Positions 1-8,127 of a stretch of 39,300 nt of DNA are shown one piece after another. Below the pieces are notes generated by a model that was given only the letters and a program-made list of their open reading frames with translations, was not told the DNA's origin and made no database searches. The number at the start of each line of letters is the position of its first letter. Within the stretch, counting starts at the first letter, position 1. This DNA is from a virus. The stretch covers positions 1 through 39,300 of the IMG/VR virus record IMGVR_UViG_3300028399_000016, one strand, 5' to 3'. Both the position numbers and the translations under genes were made by a program.

Positions 1-49
1 CTGATTATACTATTCTTTATGCCAAGAAATAAATTTATTTAAAAAACAC

Positions 50-78
50 TTGACAACTCCTTACATGCGTGCTAACTT
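50..78 (+). promoter_or_regulatory. Candidate sigma70-type promoter of the rightward block
   Basis: A perfect TTGACA lies at 50-55. A 17-base spacer leads to TAACTT at 73-78, which is preceded by TGC like an extended -10. The -10 box matches only three of six consensus bases. It sits about 50 bases before the first convincing start codon of the rightward operon and no other promoter-like site is visible there. Transcription would start near 85. Confidence 0.55.
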
Positions 79-125
79 TTTGCCTAACATCATCACTCAC
101 AAAATCATTAAAACGGAATGCATCC

Positions 126-593
126 ATGAACGATAATCCTAAAAAGATATTAAAACTCAAAAAGAAAACTGTGCATTTTAAACCAGACAATACCCCTGTT
201 GTTCCATCTTCTGCACTAAAAAAACCTTCATTCATTGATTTAAAAGAAAATGATTTTGCATTAAAAGACAATGCTGTTCTACCTCCCAAAGAACGTTTAA
301 TAGCTTTTGTGCGAGAAACAACAGAAGAAAACCCAGACCACATATTTTTTCTTTCTGCAATGAATCTGAAACAGAGCAAAAACTACATCCAATGTATGAG
401 AACTGAATTATCACGATTCCGTGCAATCATTATTCATGAAAAAAAACGCAAGCCTGTTCCTTTTAAAATGTACACTAAAGAAATTTCTTTAACAGAAAAA
501 GGCTGCAAGATTGTTCTGTCACGCGGAAAAGTTGCTGAAATTTCTGATGAAGCACAAGAAGCCTTGAACATTTTGTCTGGCGATTTTAAATAA
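126..593 (+). CDS. Unknown lysine-rich early protein, 155 aa
   Basis: I do not recognise this protein. The reading frame is open from 69, but that upstream start would lie inside the promoter region. The ATG at 126 is preferred because it follows the predicted transcription start and has a weak purine stretch (CGGAA) upstream. The N-terminal 20 residues are very basic (KILKLKKKT), followed by a Pro/Ser linker and then a more ordered half (about residues 60-155) that begins PKERLIAFVRETTEENPD. The basic start resembles the KKTSFSLKKK stretch of the next gene, so both may bind nucleic acid; that is inference. It is the first gene of the rightward block. Confidence 0.75.
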   Translation: MNDNPKKILKLKKKTVHFKPDNTPVVPSSALKKPSFIDLKENDFALKDNAVLPPKERLIAFVRETTEENPDHIFFLSAMNLKQSKNYIQCMRTELSRFRAIIIHEKKRKPVPFKMYTKEISLTEKGCKIVLSRGKVAEISDEAQEALNILSGDFK

Positions 594-631
594 AACATAT
601 CAATTTTAAAAATTCTTCAAAGGCTCCCATC

Positions 632-1261
632 ATGACTTCAATCAATGATTTATTAAAAAGAAAAAACAATCCTGTGAAAGAGAAAATCGTTCCGAAAAAA
701 ACATCATTCTCTTTAAAAAAGAAATCTGTACCTGAATCTGCTCCTGAATCTGAATCTAAAAAATCTATTCCACTTATATCAGAATCTGAAACCTTAACCT
801 CAGACAACCCTTTTGATTCTTTAGCAGATACATTAAATAACATCGATCAACAGAAACCTATGTTATCTACAGAAACATCCTCTGAACCACTATCTACCCA
901 ATCTTCCGAATCCCAATTTGAAAACCCTACAATCGATGATGTTTCCAATTTTGTTTTTGAAGAACAACCTGATGAAACAGATGAAGCAATCATGCATCAA
1001 TTCTCTACAATGCTTTCCTCACTATCAAAATCTACAGGCGATCAAGTACCAGTCAATCTGGCTAAAAATCTAAAATTCATAAAAACACACGCTTTTCTAG
1101 CGGATATTTTAAAGCCTGAATCTATCTCAATTTTAGTTACAGCATTACGAAAATCTTATTCTTTCACAGTCGATACTAAAACTGAGAAATCCACCAAGAA
1201 AGCTTTGCAGAACAAAAAATTGTCAGAAGTTTCAGACAGTTTAGGTGGATTCAACTTCTAG
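632..1261 (+). CDS. Unknown protein with basic head and acidic Ser/Glu-rich linker, 209 aa
   Basis: I do not recognise this protein. Residues 1-32 are basic and contain KKTSFSLKKK. Residues 33-105 are a low-complexity Ser/Glu/Pro stretch with several ESE repeats, probably disordered. Residues 106-209 look folded and end in a short basic stretch. The layout of basic head, linker and compact C-terminus echoes the gene just upstream, and the pair may be diverged copies or partners. The spacer to the previous gene is 38 bases. No catalytic motif is visible. Confidence 0.75.
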   Translation: MTSINDLLKRKNNPVKEKIVPKKTSFSLKKKSVPESAPESESKKSIPLISESETLTSDNPFDSLADTLNNIDQQKPMLSTETSSEPLSTQSSESQFENPTIDDVSNFVFEEQPDETDEAIMHQFSTMLSSLSKSTGDQVPVNLAKNLKFIKTHAFLADILKPESISILVTALRKSYSFTVDTKTEKSTKKALQNKKLSEVSDSLGGFNF

Positions 1262-1303
1262 TCTTAATTTCAGTCTCAACCTTTATATTAAAAAGGAATT
1301 TCC

Positions 1304-1516
1304 ATGTCAGACACAGACAAAGCAGATATACAAATTGCCTTAAATAACTTTGAAAAGGCAAAAATTCATGCAAAACATTATAATAAATTTTTAACTGGAA
1401 GTGATACCTTTGATAATATATTACATTATGCAATCAAAGAAGCCTTTGCCTCTGGTCAAAAAAGCACTGTAGATAATCAGACTGAAAATACCAGACCCCA
1501 AAAAGTACAATATTGA
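1304..1516 (+). CDS. Small unknown protein, 70 aa
   Basis: Not recognised. The ATG has a good ribosome binding site (AAAAGGA, 6 bases upstream). The protein looks alpha-helical in its first two thirds (ADIQIALNNFEKAKIHAKHY) and has a polar, probably disordered tail. Its place between two replication-block genes and the good translation signal support it as real. No function can be inferred. Confidence 0.7.
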   Translation: MSDTDKADIQIALNNFEKAKIHAKHYNKFLTGSDTFDNILHYAIKEAFASGQKSTVDNQTENTRPQKVQY

Positions 1517-1550
1517 CCCTATACTTCATTCATTTTCTGAGAAACCCTCC

Positions 1551-2480
1551 ATGTCTGTAAAACTAAAATCACTCGAATCGTATCCTATAGATACATTCTA
1601 TATTTCCGATTCTACAATGCAAATGGCAGATACTTGTATGCGCAAATTAGAATTCTCAAAATTTTACAATTACAATCTGCGTACTAGATCTACGGCATCA
1701 GACGGTGGACACGCTTTACATAAAGCTCTAGGTGTTTTTATCTCCACTCGATCAAAAGAAAAAGCAACCTTATCTTTACTTTTATCCCACCCCATAGACC
1801 TCTGTGACAATCCTCTATGGAAATGGTCACTAGAAGCCTGTTACGCAACTTTACTATCTTTAATAAATTATTTCGAGAAACATTCTGAACTTGAAATTGT
1901 ACAAATAGATGGAAAAAACGCCATCGAAGTACCATTTTTAATCAACATAAAACATGGTATTAAAAACTTCATTGACGTGAAATATCGAGGCTATATAGAT
2001 TTCATTTTATACGACCGTTTAAACAATACTTATTTTGTTTTGGATTTAAAAAACTCTGGTCTTAATATCCAAGATTTCACGCCAGTTTTCAAATTCTCAC
2101 CTCAATGCTTGCCCTACGGCTTGGTTTTGGAACGTGCTATGGGAAAAGATTTTTCTTCATTCTATGTCCAGTATCTAGTTGCAAAAGTTGATGTTGTAAA
2201 TGCAAAAGTTACACCTCTAGAATTTGAAAAAACATCTTTAGACGTAGAAGAGTGGACCCGTGATTTGTACATGAAATTAGTCAACATAAAAACATACATG
2301 GACACAAAATGGTTTCCTAGAAAATCAGGTTCATGTGTTGAATGGTCAAGACCTTGTAGGTTTTTCGATCTATGTAGTTTAAGAAACTTAAAAACAATTA
2401 ACTTAATGTTACAGTCCATGGAACAGCCCGAAGCACGGCCTTTTGAACCGTGGATAACTTTAGACTTGGAGATTCAGTAA
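1551..2480 (+). CDS. Cas4/RecB-like PD-(D/E)XK exonuclease with Fe-S cysteines
   Basis: All marks of the RecB/Cas4 nuclease family are visible. GGHALH gives His54. The PD-(D/E)XK core follows as Asp150 (GYIDF), then Asp165-Leu-Lys167 (VLDLKNS). A QxxxY motif is at Gln185-Tyr189. One cysteine near the N-terminus (Cys29) and three near the C-terminus (Cys262, Cys269, Cys275) match the split 4Fe-4S cluster arrangement of Cas4 and AddB nucleases. Family members resect DNA ends. Here the likely partner is the Sak4-like recombinase gene about 650 bases downstream, so I infer a phage recombination module. The Cys262-Cys269 spacing is wider than the usual CxxC, but the last pair keeps the five-residue spacing. 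Confidence 0.85.
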   Translation: MSVKLKSLESYPIDTFYISDSTMQMADTCMRKLEFSKFYNYNLRTRSTASDGGHALHKALGVFISTRSKEKATLSLLLSHPIDLCDNPLWKWSLEACYATLLSLINYFEKHSELEIVQIDGKNAIEVPFLINIKHGIKNFIDVKYRGYIDFILYDRLNNTYFVLDLKNSGLNIQDFTPVFKFSPQCLPYGLVLERAMGKDFSSFYVQYLVAKVDVVNAKVTPLEFEKTSLDVEEWTRDLYMKLVNIKTYMDTKWFPRKSGSCVEWSRPCRFFDLCSLRNLKTINLMLQSMEQPEARPFEPWITLDLEIQ

Positions 2481-2725
2481 TGGAAAATGACCCTAGGGAT
2501 CATATATCAATACACAATCAACTTACAGACGTGCTTAAAGAGGCTGCATGTGAGCCGTGCTCTGGAAGAGGGAAACTAGACGATTCAGATGATGGAGATA
2601 TATATTGCAATCACTGGATATGTCCACACTGCAAAGGTACAGGATTCTCGAAGGAAGGAGAAAAGCTTGTACATAAGTTTAATGCGGCAAAAAGGCGTAA
2701 AAGAAACTTGAGAAACAGAACATGA
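2480..2725 (+). CDS. Small DnaJ-type zinc-knuckle protein, 81 aa
   Basis: Two CxxCxGxG repeats of the DnaJ cysteine-rich type are present: Cys24-x2-Cys27 followed by SGRG, and Cys48-x2-Cys51 followed by KGTG. Together they can hold one zinc ion. No J domain and no C-terminal chaperone domain is present; the tail is strongly basic (KRRKRNLRNRT). The frame is open from 2450, but the ATG at 2480 overlaps the TAA of the nuclease gene by one base and has a GGAGA site, so it is the better start. The role is unknown; a zinc clamp on DNA or on a partner enzyme is inference. The next gene overlaps it by ATGA. Confidence 0.8.
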   Translation: MENDPRDHISIHNQLTDVLKEAACEPCSGRGKLDDSDDGDIYCNHWICPHCKGTGFSKEGEKLVHKFNAAKRRKRNLRNRT

Positions 2726-3087
2726 AATCACTAAAAAAATCTTTACCGCACAATTCACAAATTCAGCTTGCCTTATTTCCTTTGTACACAAATCCACATG
2801 GGTATCTCGAACAAGACTTAGCTTGCCAAGCACTTTTCTTTTATTATTTAAACGCACAACAAACTTATGAACAACGTATAAAAGAGAACTTAGTTTATGA
2901 AGCTGAGCTGGATTCTGGGGTAAACTTGGAACAATCTTTTTTATCCATTGCGCGTTTATACAATGTCCAGCCTGAAAACATGGCTTCTTACTGGCCTTTA
3001 GTCGATAAACAATGTAAATCTTTACAGCTTCCTTTACTTCCTGACACATGGAACTATCGTTTTAAATCACTAATTATACTTCATTAA
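2722..3087 (+). CDS. Unknown protein, 121 aa
   Basis: Not recognised. The start overlaps the stop of the zinc-knuckle gene as ATGA, which implies coupled translation. The sequence is mostly helical with aromatic patches (QALFFYYLNAQQTYEQ) and holds no visible catalytic motif. Its location between a nuclease and a recombinase gene suggests a recombination or replication accessory, but the sequence itself does not show that. Confidence 0.7.
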   Translation: MKSLKKSLPHNSQIQLALFPLYTNPHGYLEQDLACQALFFYYLNAQQTYEQRIKENLVYEAELDSGVNLEQSFLSIARLYNVQPENMASYWPLVDKQCKSLQLPLLPDTWNYRFKSLIILH

Positions 3088-3115
3088 CTTTAGTCATTAA
3101 CTTTAGTCATTAACT
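3082..3115 (+). repeat. 13-bp tandem duplication before the Sak4-like gene
   Basis: The unit CATTAACTTTAGT occurs at 3082-3094 and 3095-3107, followed by a partial third copy CATTAACT. The first copy overlaps the stop codon of the upstream gene. It lies 22 bases before the next start codon. Similar short tandem units occur in other spacers of this genome. Confidence 0.9.
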
Positions 3116-3137
3116 CATCTCTCACAAAGGCCAATCT

Positions 3138-4127
3138 ATGCCCACACTCGAACAAAAAATTGCTGAAAGTTCTACAAATCCACCTTTAATGCGACTCTTT
3201 TTTTATGGATCACCAAAAACGCGCAAAACATGGCTTGCTGGAACTGCCGCAGAAGCGGGTTTCAATGTAATTCTTCTTGATTCTGATCATGGCTACCACA
3301 TTCTTCTAAAACAGCTATCTCTTGCTGCACAAAAACGCTTAATGATTATAGAAGCTCGTGATTCTATAAAAGTACCCACAGCCGCTAATTTCCTTACACG
3401 TTTTTTACGTTTTGGAACTGTAAATTTCGACGAATCCACGCGCTCAATCATAACAAATTCAAAACTTTTAACTCAATCCTGTATCCAACTATCCGTAGAT
3501 TCGCACTTAAACCAAAACACAGTCCTAATCATCGATTCTTACACAGCCCTTGTACGCTCATTGAACCTGGCTTTTCAAAAAGACAATGGTTACGATCCAA
3601 CAGAAAAATTTAATCCAAAAAAACCTGGCGTGCGCGATTCTTTTGGTTGGACAGGCGCTTTAGCTTCTTGGATGCTAGAAAAACTAACCCAATTACCTTG
3701 CCAAGTTATTATAATTGGCCACAAAACTGTTTATGAAAAACATTCTAAAGATCAAAAAACAGTTGAATGGGTACGAACACAAATAAAATCTACATCAGGC
3801 CCACATTCTATGACCTTGGGAGATAAATTTTCAGATATTTTATACTTTGAAAATATATCATCATCCATGACTAAAATATCGTCACGGCCAGAAAAAGATC
3901 AAGAAGGTGGTTGCCGATTAATTCCACCAGCATCATATACATGGGACAAACTCCAGTTCTCTCACATATGTGAATATGCGGGCATCTCTCTACCTTCACC
4001 CTCATTACCTTATTTAAACTTTTCAATCCCAAAACAAAAGGAGCTTAAAGACTTAGATACAGAACAGAAAAAAGGTACTAAAAATCTTTTAATTAAAAAA
4101 ATCAAATCAACTACAGTCTCAATTTAA
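3138..4127 (+). CDS. Sak4-like RecA-fold ATPase (AAA_24 type), probable recombinase
   Basis: The protein has a P-loop at residues 24-31 (GSPKTRKT), a DSDHG segment after strand 2 and a Walker B strand VLIIDS with Asp133. Length and layout fit the phage Sak4/AAA_24 family of single-domain RecA-like ATPases that assist strand annealing. The second glycine of the classical P-loop is replaced by Arg29. The gene sits between a RecB/Cas4-like nuclease and a probable ssDNA-binding protein, which is the usual company of Sak4. A weak AAAGG site lies upstream of the ATG. The last 40 residues are lysine-rich and probably flexible. Confidence 0.75.
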   Translation: MPTLEQKIAESSTNPPLMRLFFYGSPKTRKTWLAGTAAEAGFNVILLDSDHGYHILLKQLSLAAQKRLMIIEARDSIKVPTAANFLTRFLRFGTVNFDESTRSIITNSKLLTQSCIQLSVDSHLNQNTVLIIDSYTALVRSLNLAFQKDNGYDPTEKFNPKKPGVRDSFGWTGALASWMLEKLTQLPCQVIIIGHKTVYEKHSKDQKTVEWVRTQIKSTSGPHSMTLGDKFSDILYFENISSSMTKISSRPEKDQEGGCRLIPPASYTWDKLQFSHICEYAGISLPSPSLPYLNFSIPKQKELKDLDTEQKKGTKNLLIKKIKSTTVSI

Positions 4128-4147
4128 TCATCAAAGGAGCTATTAAA

Positions 4148-4336
4148 ATGCTGGGTAAAGAACTGATTCAGAAAATTCTTGATAACAAACTTTCAGACAA
4201 AGAAATCCGTGTTTATCAAGGAAGTTTAAATGGTTTTGTACAAGAAGAATCTGAAACCTTTGATATCATCGAAGTCATAACTGACACAAATGATTTAACC
4301 GAAGAAGTCTCAGGTGTTTTAATCGTAGACGGATAA
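4148..4336 (+). CDS. Small acidic unknown protein, 62 aa
   Basis: Not recognised. It has a strong ribosome binding site (AAAGGAG, 7 bases upstream) and starts 20 bases after the Sak4-like gene. The protein is acidic, with a helical first half and a beta-rich second half (DIIEVITDTNDL). Size, charge and place suggest a small partner of the recombination module, which is inference only. Confidence 0.7.
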   Translation: MLGKELIQKILDNKLSDKEIRVYQGSLNGFVQEESETFDIIEVITDTNDLTEEVSGVLIVDG

Positions 4337-4405
4337 TTTTTATCCTTCTTTTTTAGTCTCAATCTCTACCAATCTCAATCTTACTCTCAATAAGGAACTA
4401 AGAAA

Positions 4406-4951
4406 ATGAACCAAGAAACAAATGCATCAGTAGAAACTGTAACTGTTGACGACCTGGAACTGTCTTTGGACGAGCTTGCAGGAATTGACCTGTCAGAAAT
4501 CAAAGAAGTTCGTTCTTCTGCAATTCCTGCTGGCAAATTTCACTGGCGTATCACAGATGCAAAACTGGAATCTCGTGAATACTCTCTGGATTACGATGAT
4601 CCATCAAGTGAAAAAATCAATTCACCTGTTTTTGTTTTTGAACTCAAAGCCCAAAATTGCTTTGCATTAATCAATGAAGAACTTGATCCAGAAGATTACA
4701 TGGATGTTGAAAAAATCCATACAATTCGCATCAAGAAATTGAAAAAAGACCTGGGCAAAGCCAAAGCTTTCTTGGTTGATATCGGTCTGGACGGAAACAA
4801 GTCTGTTACTGATCTTGTCAATGAAGCACACGGCATCGAGTTTGTATCAGACATTACAAATCGTGCCAATCCTGACAATCCTGATTTTGTCTTTGCCAAC
4901 CTTGCCAACGTTATGAGCATGGAAAAGTTTGAAGAATCACAGGCAGAATAG
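4406..4951 (+). CDS. Probable phage ssDNA-binding protein, 181 aa
   Basis: The central part (about residues 35-120) is beta-rich and opens with SAIPAGKFHWRITDAKLESR, a layout typical of phage OB-fold-like ssDNA-binding proteins found beside Sak4 recombinases. The N-terminal 35 residues are acidic. A clear site, AAGGAACTAAGAAA, precedes the ATG. The identification rests on the neighbouring Sak4-like and polymerase genes plus overall composition, not on a diagnostic motif, and the classical acidic SSB tip is absent. The gene is followed by triple 10-bp repeats and a stem-loop before the polymerase gene. Confidence 0.5.
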   Translation: MNQETNASVETVTVDDLELSLDELAGIDLSEIKEVRSSAIPAGKFHWRITDAKLESREYSLDYDDPSSEKINSPVFVFELKAQNCFALINEELDPEDYMDVEKIHTIRIKKLKKDLGKAKAFLVDIGLDGNKSVTDLVNEAHGIEFVSDITNRANPDNPDFVFANLANVMSMEKFEESQAE

Positions 4952-4953
4952 AT

Positions 4954-4983
4954 ATCTGTAACGATCTGTAACAATCTGTAACT
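4954..4983 (+). repeat. Triple 10-bp tandem repeat (ATCTGTAACn)
   Basis: ATCTGTAAC followed by G, A and T in turn occurs three times head to tail, directly after the stop codon of the probable SSB gene and directly before a stem-loop. The unit length is close to one helical turn. Confidence 0.9.
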
Positions 4984-4984
4984 C

Positions 4985-5038
4985 AACACAGCGCCGAGTT
5001 TAAAACTTCATCCCAGTTTATTCGGTGCTGTGTTTTTC
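4985..5038 (+). terminator. Stem-loop terminator or attenuator before the DNA polymerase gene
   Basis: AACACAGCGCCGA at 4985-4997 pairs with TCGGTGCTGTGTT at 5022-5034, a 13-bp stem with one G-T pair and a 24-base loop, followed by a T-rich run. It lies inside the rightward operon, so it would terminate or attenuate transcription between the probable SSB gene and the polymerase gene. The long loop makes full termination uncertain. Confidence 0.6.
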
Positions 5039-5050
5039 TATCTCTTTTAC

Positions 5051-5072
5051 AAAGAATCCTTAAAGAATCCTT
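5051..5072 (+). repeat. 11-bp tandem duplication in the polymerase leader
   Basis: AAAGAATCCTT occurs twice in a row directly before the polymerase ATG and occupies the place where a ribosome binding site should be. No GGA-type site is present. Confidence 0.9.
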
Positions 5073-5073
5073 T

Positions 5074-7536
5074 ATGAAAACTGTCTATAAAAAAATCTTA
5101 TGGCTTACTCCAGCAAATTTCACTGGCGGATTGAAATTCACACTAGAAAAGCATCTCAAATCAATGGGTCTAGACTCTGCGCCGATTCATTTAAGATGCT
5201 TTTCAAAAAACTGTCTCAAAAAAACGGGGAAAAAGAACTTTACATGGGATCAGTCTAAATATAAATCTTTTGAAAATGCAATTACAAAATTCAATCCAGA
5301 CTTTATAGTCTGCAATGACACAGCTGCATTAGGATTTTTAACACAAAAATACACCTCTCTAGCCTTAACTCGCGGCTCAATTTACAAATTCAACTCCATT
5401 CCTTTCTTAGTCATCGACTCCATCCACAAAACAAAATCCACATCTACAGGGTCTTGGATTTTTAAACAGGATCTTTTAAAACTAAAACGCTGGATCACAG
5501 CAAAGCAACGTCATCAACAAAAATTCCGTTACAAAGTTTGCGAAAACAAAACAGACCTCGATCAATTAAAAAACTCGCTGTCCGATGCTTTGTTAATCGG
5601 TACGGACATTGAGACATCTGGTCGTGGACGACACGTAAAAATCACATGTTCTGGATATACAGTTTTGTCAAAATCAGGTAAAATTTTCACATGGGTAATT
5701 CCATTCGTAGATACTACAAAATCAGATGGATGTTTTTGGCGCTCTAAAAATGAAGAAATCTATGCTATGAAAACTATGGCATTTGTACACGCAAGTAAAC
5801 CCATAAAAGTTTTACAAAATGGTTCCTATGATGCTACACATGTAATCACATATCACATGCCGTACAACAATTACATTTTAGACACGCTACATTTATTCCA
5901 TTCCATCTATATAGAATCCCCAAAGCGTCTTGACTTTATAACTTCTTTATGCTTAGACTTTTACCGGTATTGGAAAGATGAATCAAAAGAAGCAGAAGAG
6001 GATACAGTAAAAGACATCCAAATACCTCAAACAACTTTTGGATTACGCAACTACTGGCGTTACAATGCGCTTGATTGTTATTATACGCTAATGAATTCTT
6101 TATTCTTATTAAAATTCATCCAACAACCTCAAATGAAATGGGCGCTTGATAACTATCTCAAAGAATTTTCAAATCAAACCGGTCCAGACTTGGCATGCTC
6201 ACTACGCGGATGTAAATGGAACACAAAAATACAAGCAAAATTAAACATGTCTTTGCTACAAAAATCAGAATCTGCGCTAAAAGACCTAAAAACTATGGTT
6301 GGTGATTCAACATTCAATCCCGGCTCACCCAAACAAGTAGCAGAATTGGTCTATGACATTCTAGGAGCTGAACCTATTCCACGTCAAAAAAGAAAAACCG
6401 GCGAACCCGTTTTAAAACTGGTCCAGACTCAGCATCCCTTGCTAAAAAAAATAATCAATCAAATCTGGGAATATAAAAAACCCTTAAACAATGCCTCAAA
6501 ATATGGCGAGCTTCAACTTCTTAATCAACGTTTCATGTACAAAGTGTCTGCCGCTGGAACTGAAACCGGACGCAAAGCTACAAAGTCGTCTGATTTCTGG
6601 CTCGGTTCAAATGTGCAAAATGTGCCTGAATCTATGCGTATAATGTTTGAACCAGATCCAGGATATTTTCTTTTTGATTTTGACTATTCACAATCTGATG
6701 CTTATTTCACAGCCTTTGAAAGTGAAGATCCAAAATTTATGGCAACAATGCTATCTGACAAAGATACACATTGCATTCATGCAGAACATTTCTTTCAAAT
6801 CCCTTATCAAAAACTTGCTGATGCAAAAAAGAATCATGAAGAATGGTGCGTACATAAAACTACTGGTGTGCGTTCTGTAACAAAGCGTGCAGTCTATGGC
6901 GCAAACTATCTCATGGCAGGTTACACGCTTTTCATAACCATGGGACAGGATGCTGTTATTGCAGCGGCTATACATCTAGGTTATAAAGACGCAGGTTCGT
7001 GGAATTTCAAACAATTAGTATTCCTCTGCACCAAACTGATAGAAAAATATTTTGAACTTTACCCCGTCTTACCCGTGTGGTTAACAGAACAAATAGCTAA
7101 AGTATCTGAAAACTCAAACTTGTCAACATGTTATGGCGGTTTAACCAGATTATTTTTCAAAGACTTAAGAACTGATACTTCTGGCCAAAGAGAGCTTGCT
7201 TCTTTTTACGGACAAGGAGGTACAGCTGGTAACATCAACGCATTTATGGCAGATTTTTATTACAACAACCATGATTCATCAGATATAATGTTATTATTTC
7301 AAGTACATGATTCTATTGTTGGTCAAGTAAGAATAGATAAACTAGAGAAATTAATCAAATTGAAATCTCTAATGGAACGCATATGTGAAATCCACGGAAG
7401 AAAATTTATTGTGCCAGTTGAAGGTTCGATAGGTTTAGGTTGGGGAAAAAGAATGCTTGACTGGGATGCAGATATAAAGAAAGAAAAAGTTTTTAAACAC
7501 GACAGAGAGTGGTGGAAGAAATGGAACAAGAAATAA
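5074..7536 (+). CDS. polA: Family A DNA polymerase with 3'-5' exonuclease and UDG-like N-terminal extension
   Basis: Residues 1-150 form an extension that resembles the second half of the uracil-DNA glycosylase fold. Residues 170-340 are the proofreading exonuclease: Exo I Asp178-x-Glu180, Exo II Asn249-x3-Asp253 and Exo III Tyr330-x3-Asp334. The polymerase follows with motif A (DYSQ, Asp537), motif B (Arg600-x3-Lys604-x3-Tyr608-Gly) and motif C (His745-Asp746-Ser747). All catalytic aspartates are kept. Motif C reads HDS where HDE is usual, and motif A reads DYSQSD where DYSQIE is usual. It is the phage replicative polymerase by context. No clear ribosome binding site precedes the ATG, and a stem-loop lies upstream, so expression may be throttled. 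Confidence 0.93.
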   Translation: MKTVYKKILWLTPANFTGGLKFTLEKHLKSMGLDSAPIHLRCFSKNCLKKTGKKNFTWDQSKYKSFENAITKFNPDFIVCNDTAALGFLTQKYTSLALTRGSIYKFNSIPFLVIDSIHKTKSTSTGSWIFKQDLLKLKRWITAKQRHQQKFRYKVCENKTDLDQLKNSLSDALLIGTDIETSGRGRHVKITCSGYTVLSKSGKIFTWVIPFVDTTKSDGCFWRSKNEEIYAMKTMAFVHASKPIKVLQNGSYDATHVITYHMPYNNYILDTLHLFHSIYIESPKRLDFITSLCLDFYRYWKDESKEAEEDTVKDIQIPQTTFGLRNYWRYNALDCYYTLMNSLFLLKFIQQPQMKWALDNYLKEFSNQTGPDLACSLRGCKWNTKIQAKLNMSLLQKSESALKDLKTMVGDSTFNPGSPKQVAELVYDILGAEPIPRQKRKTGEPVLKLVQTQHPLLKKIINQIWEYKKPLNNASKYGELQLLNQRFMYKVSAAGTETGRKATKSSDFWLGSNVQNVPESMRIMFEPDPGYFLFDFDYSQSDAYFTAFESEDPKFMATMLSDKDTHCIHAEHFFQIPYQKLADAKKNHEEWCVHKTTGVRSVTKRAVYGANYLMAGYTLFITMGQDAVIAAAIHLGYKDAGSWNFKQLVFLCTKLIEKYFELYPVLPVWLTEQIAKVSENSNLSTCYGGLTRLFFKDLRTDTSGQRELASFYGQGGTAGNINAFMADFYYNNHDSSDIMLLFQVHDSIVGQVRIDKLEKLIKLKSLMERICEIHGRKFIVPVEGSIGLGWGKRMLDWDADIKKEKVFKHDREWWKKWNKK

Positions 7537-7874
7537 ACAGAAATAGACTAATTTTATCACAGAATCGTATTAGAGGGTATAAATTGGCACATGCATTTAA
7601 TTTTAAGATGAATGACATTTATGTTATTCACAGCATAGAATGTTTAGATAAAATTCGTGGAATAAGATTTCACAGTATGTTTGTGGACATTAAATTTTTT
7701 AACTTAAAAAACGCTTCTGAAATTTACAGCCATGCACGAGAAAGATTGACAGAAAACCATCATATCTACGGAATAATGGACTTAAAAATAATTTTTTCTA
7801 GTTTAAAAGGACAATTTTATTATCCCCGTAAAAATATGTATCCACCTGCAAGTGCAACATTGTCCAAGCCCTAA
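7521..7874 (+). CDS. Unknown protein, 117 aa
   Basis: Not recognised. The frame is open from a GTG at 7509, but the ATG at 7521 has a better spaced purine-rich site (GGTGGAAGAA) inside the end of the polymerase gene and is preferred; both overlap the polymerase stop. The protein is basic with a beta-rich middle (MNDIYVIHSIECLDKI) and no known motif. The overlap suggests coupled translation with the polymerase. Confidence 0.65.
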   Translation: MEQEINRNRLILSQNRIRGYKLAHAFNFKMNDIYVIHSIECLDKIRGIRFHSMFVDIKFFNLKNASEIYSHARERLTENHHIYGIMDLKIIFSSLKGQFYYPRKNMYPPASATLSKP

Positions 7875-8124
7875 CGATATTATATCGTGCGTAGAAATTC
7901 CAGAACCTTTAGTTGCAAACACACTTGAACCTTTAGACATGCCTGACTATACGGCAGATCAATTTTTAAGAACTCTATGTACACCTGCAAAAACGATAAA
8001 ACAAGTGCAGATGTCAAGAAAAGAATTAGCTACTTATTTAGCGCATGAATTAACTAAGCATATATTAGCCTGCTTAGACAATAATGACACAATTATGGGT
8101 TATAAAAAAGATAAAGGAGAATAA
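7852..8124 (+). CDS. Unknown protein, up to 90 aa, start uncertain
   Basis: Not recognised. The longest version starts at a GTG at 7852 inside the preceding gene. The first ATG is at 7939 and would give 61 residues; neither has a convincing ribosome binding site. The C-terminal part is helical (SRKELATYLAHELTKHIL) and ends in a basic tail. The next gene follows after 3 bases. Confidence 0.55.
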   Translation: MQHCPSPNDIISCVEIPEPLVANTLEPLDMPDYTADQFLRTLCTPAKTIKQVQMSRKELATYLAHELTKHILACLDNNDTIMGYKKDKGE

Positions 8125-8127
8125 CAA

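Noticed and set aside
69-125. Upstream ATG extension of the first rightward gene
   Set aside because: It would lie inside or directly at the candidate promoter and has no ribosome binding site; the ATG at 126 is preferred.
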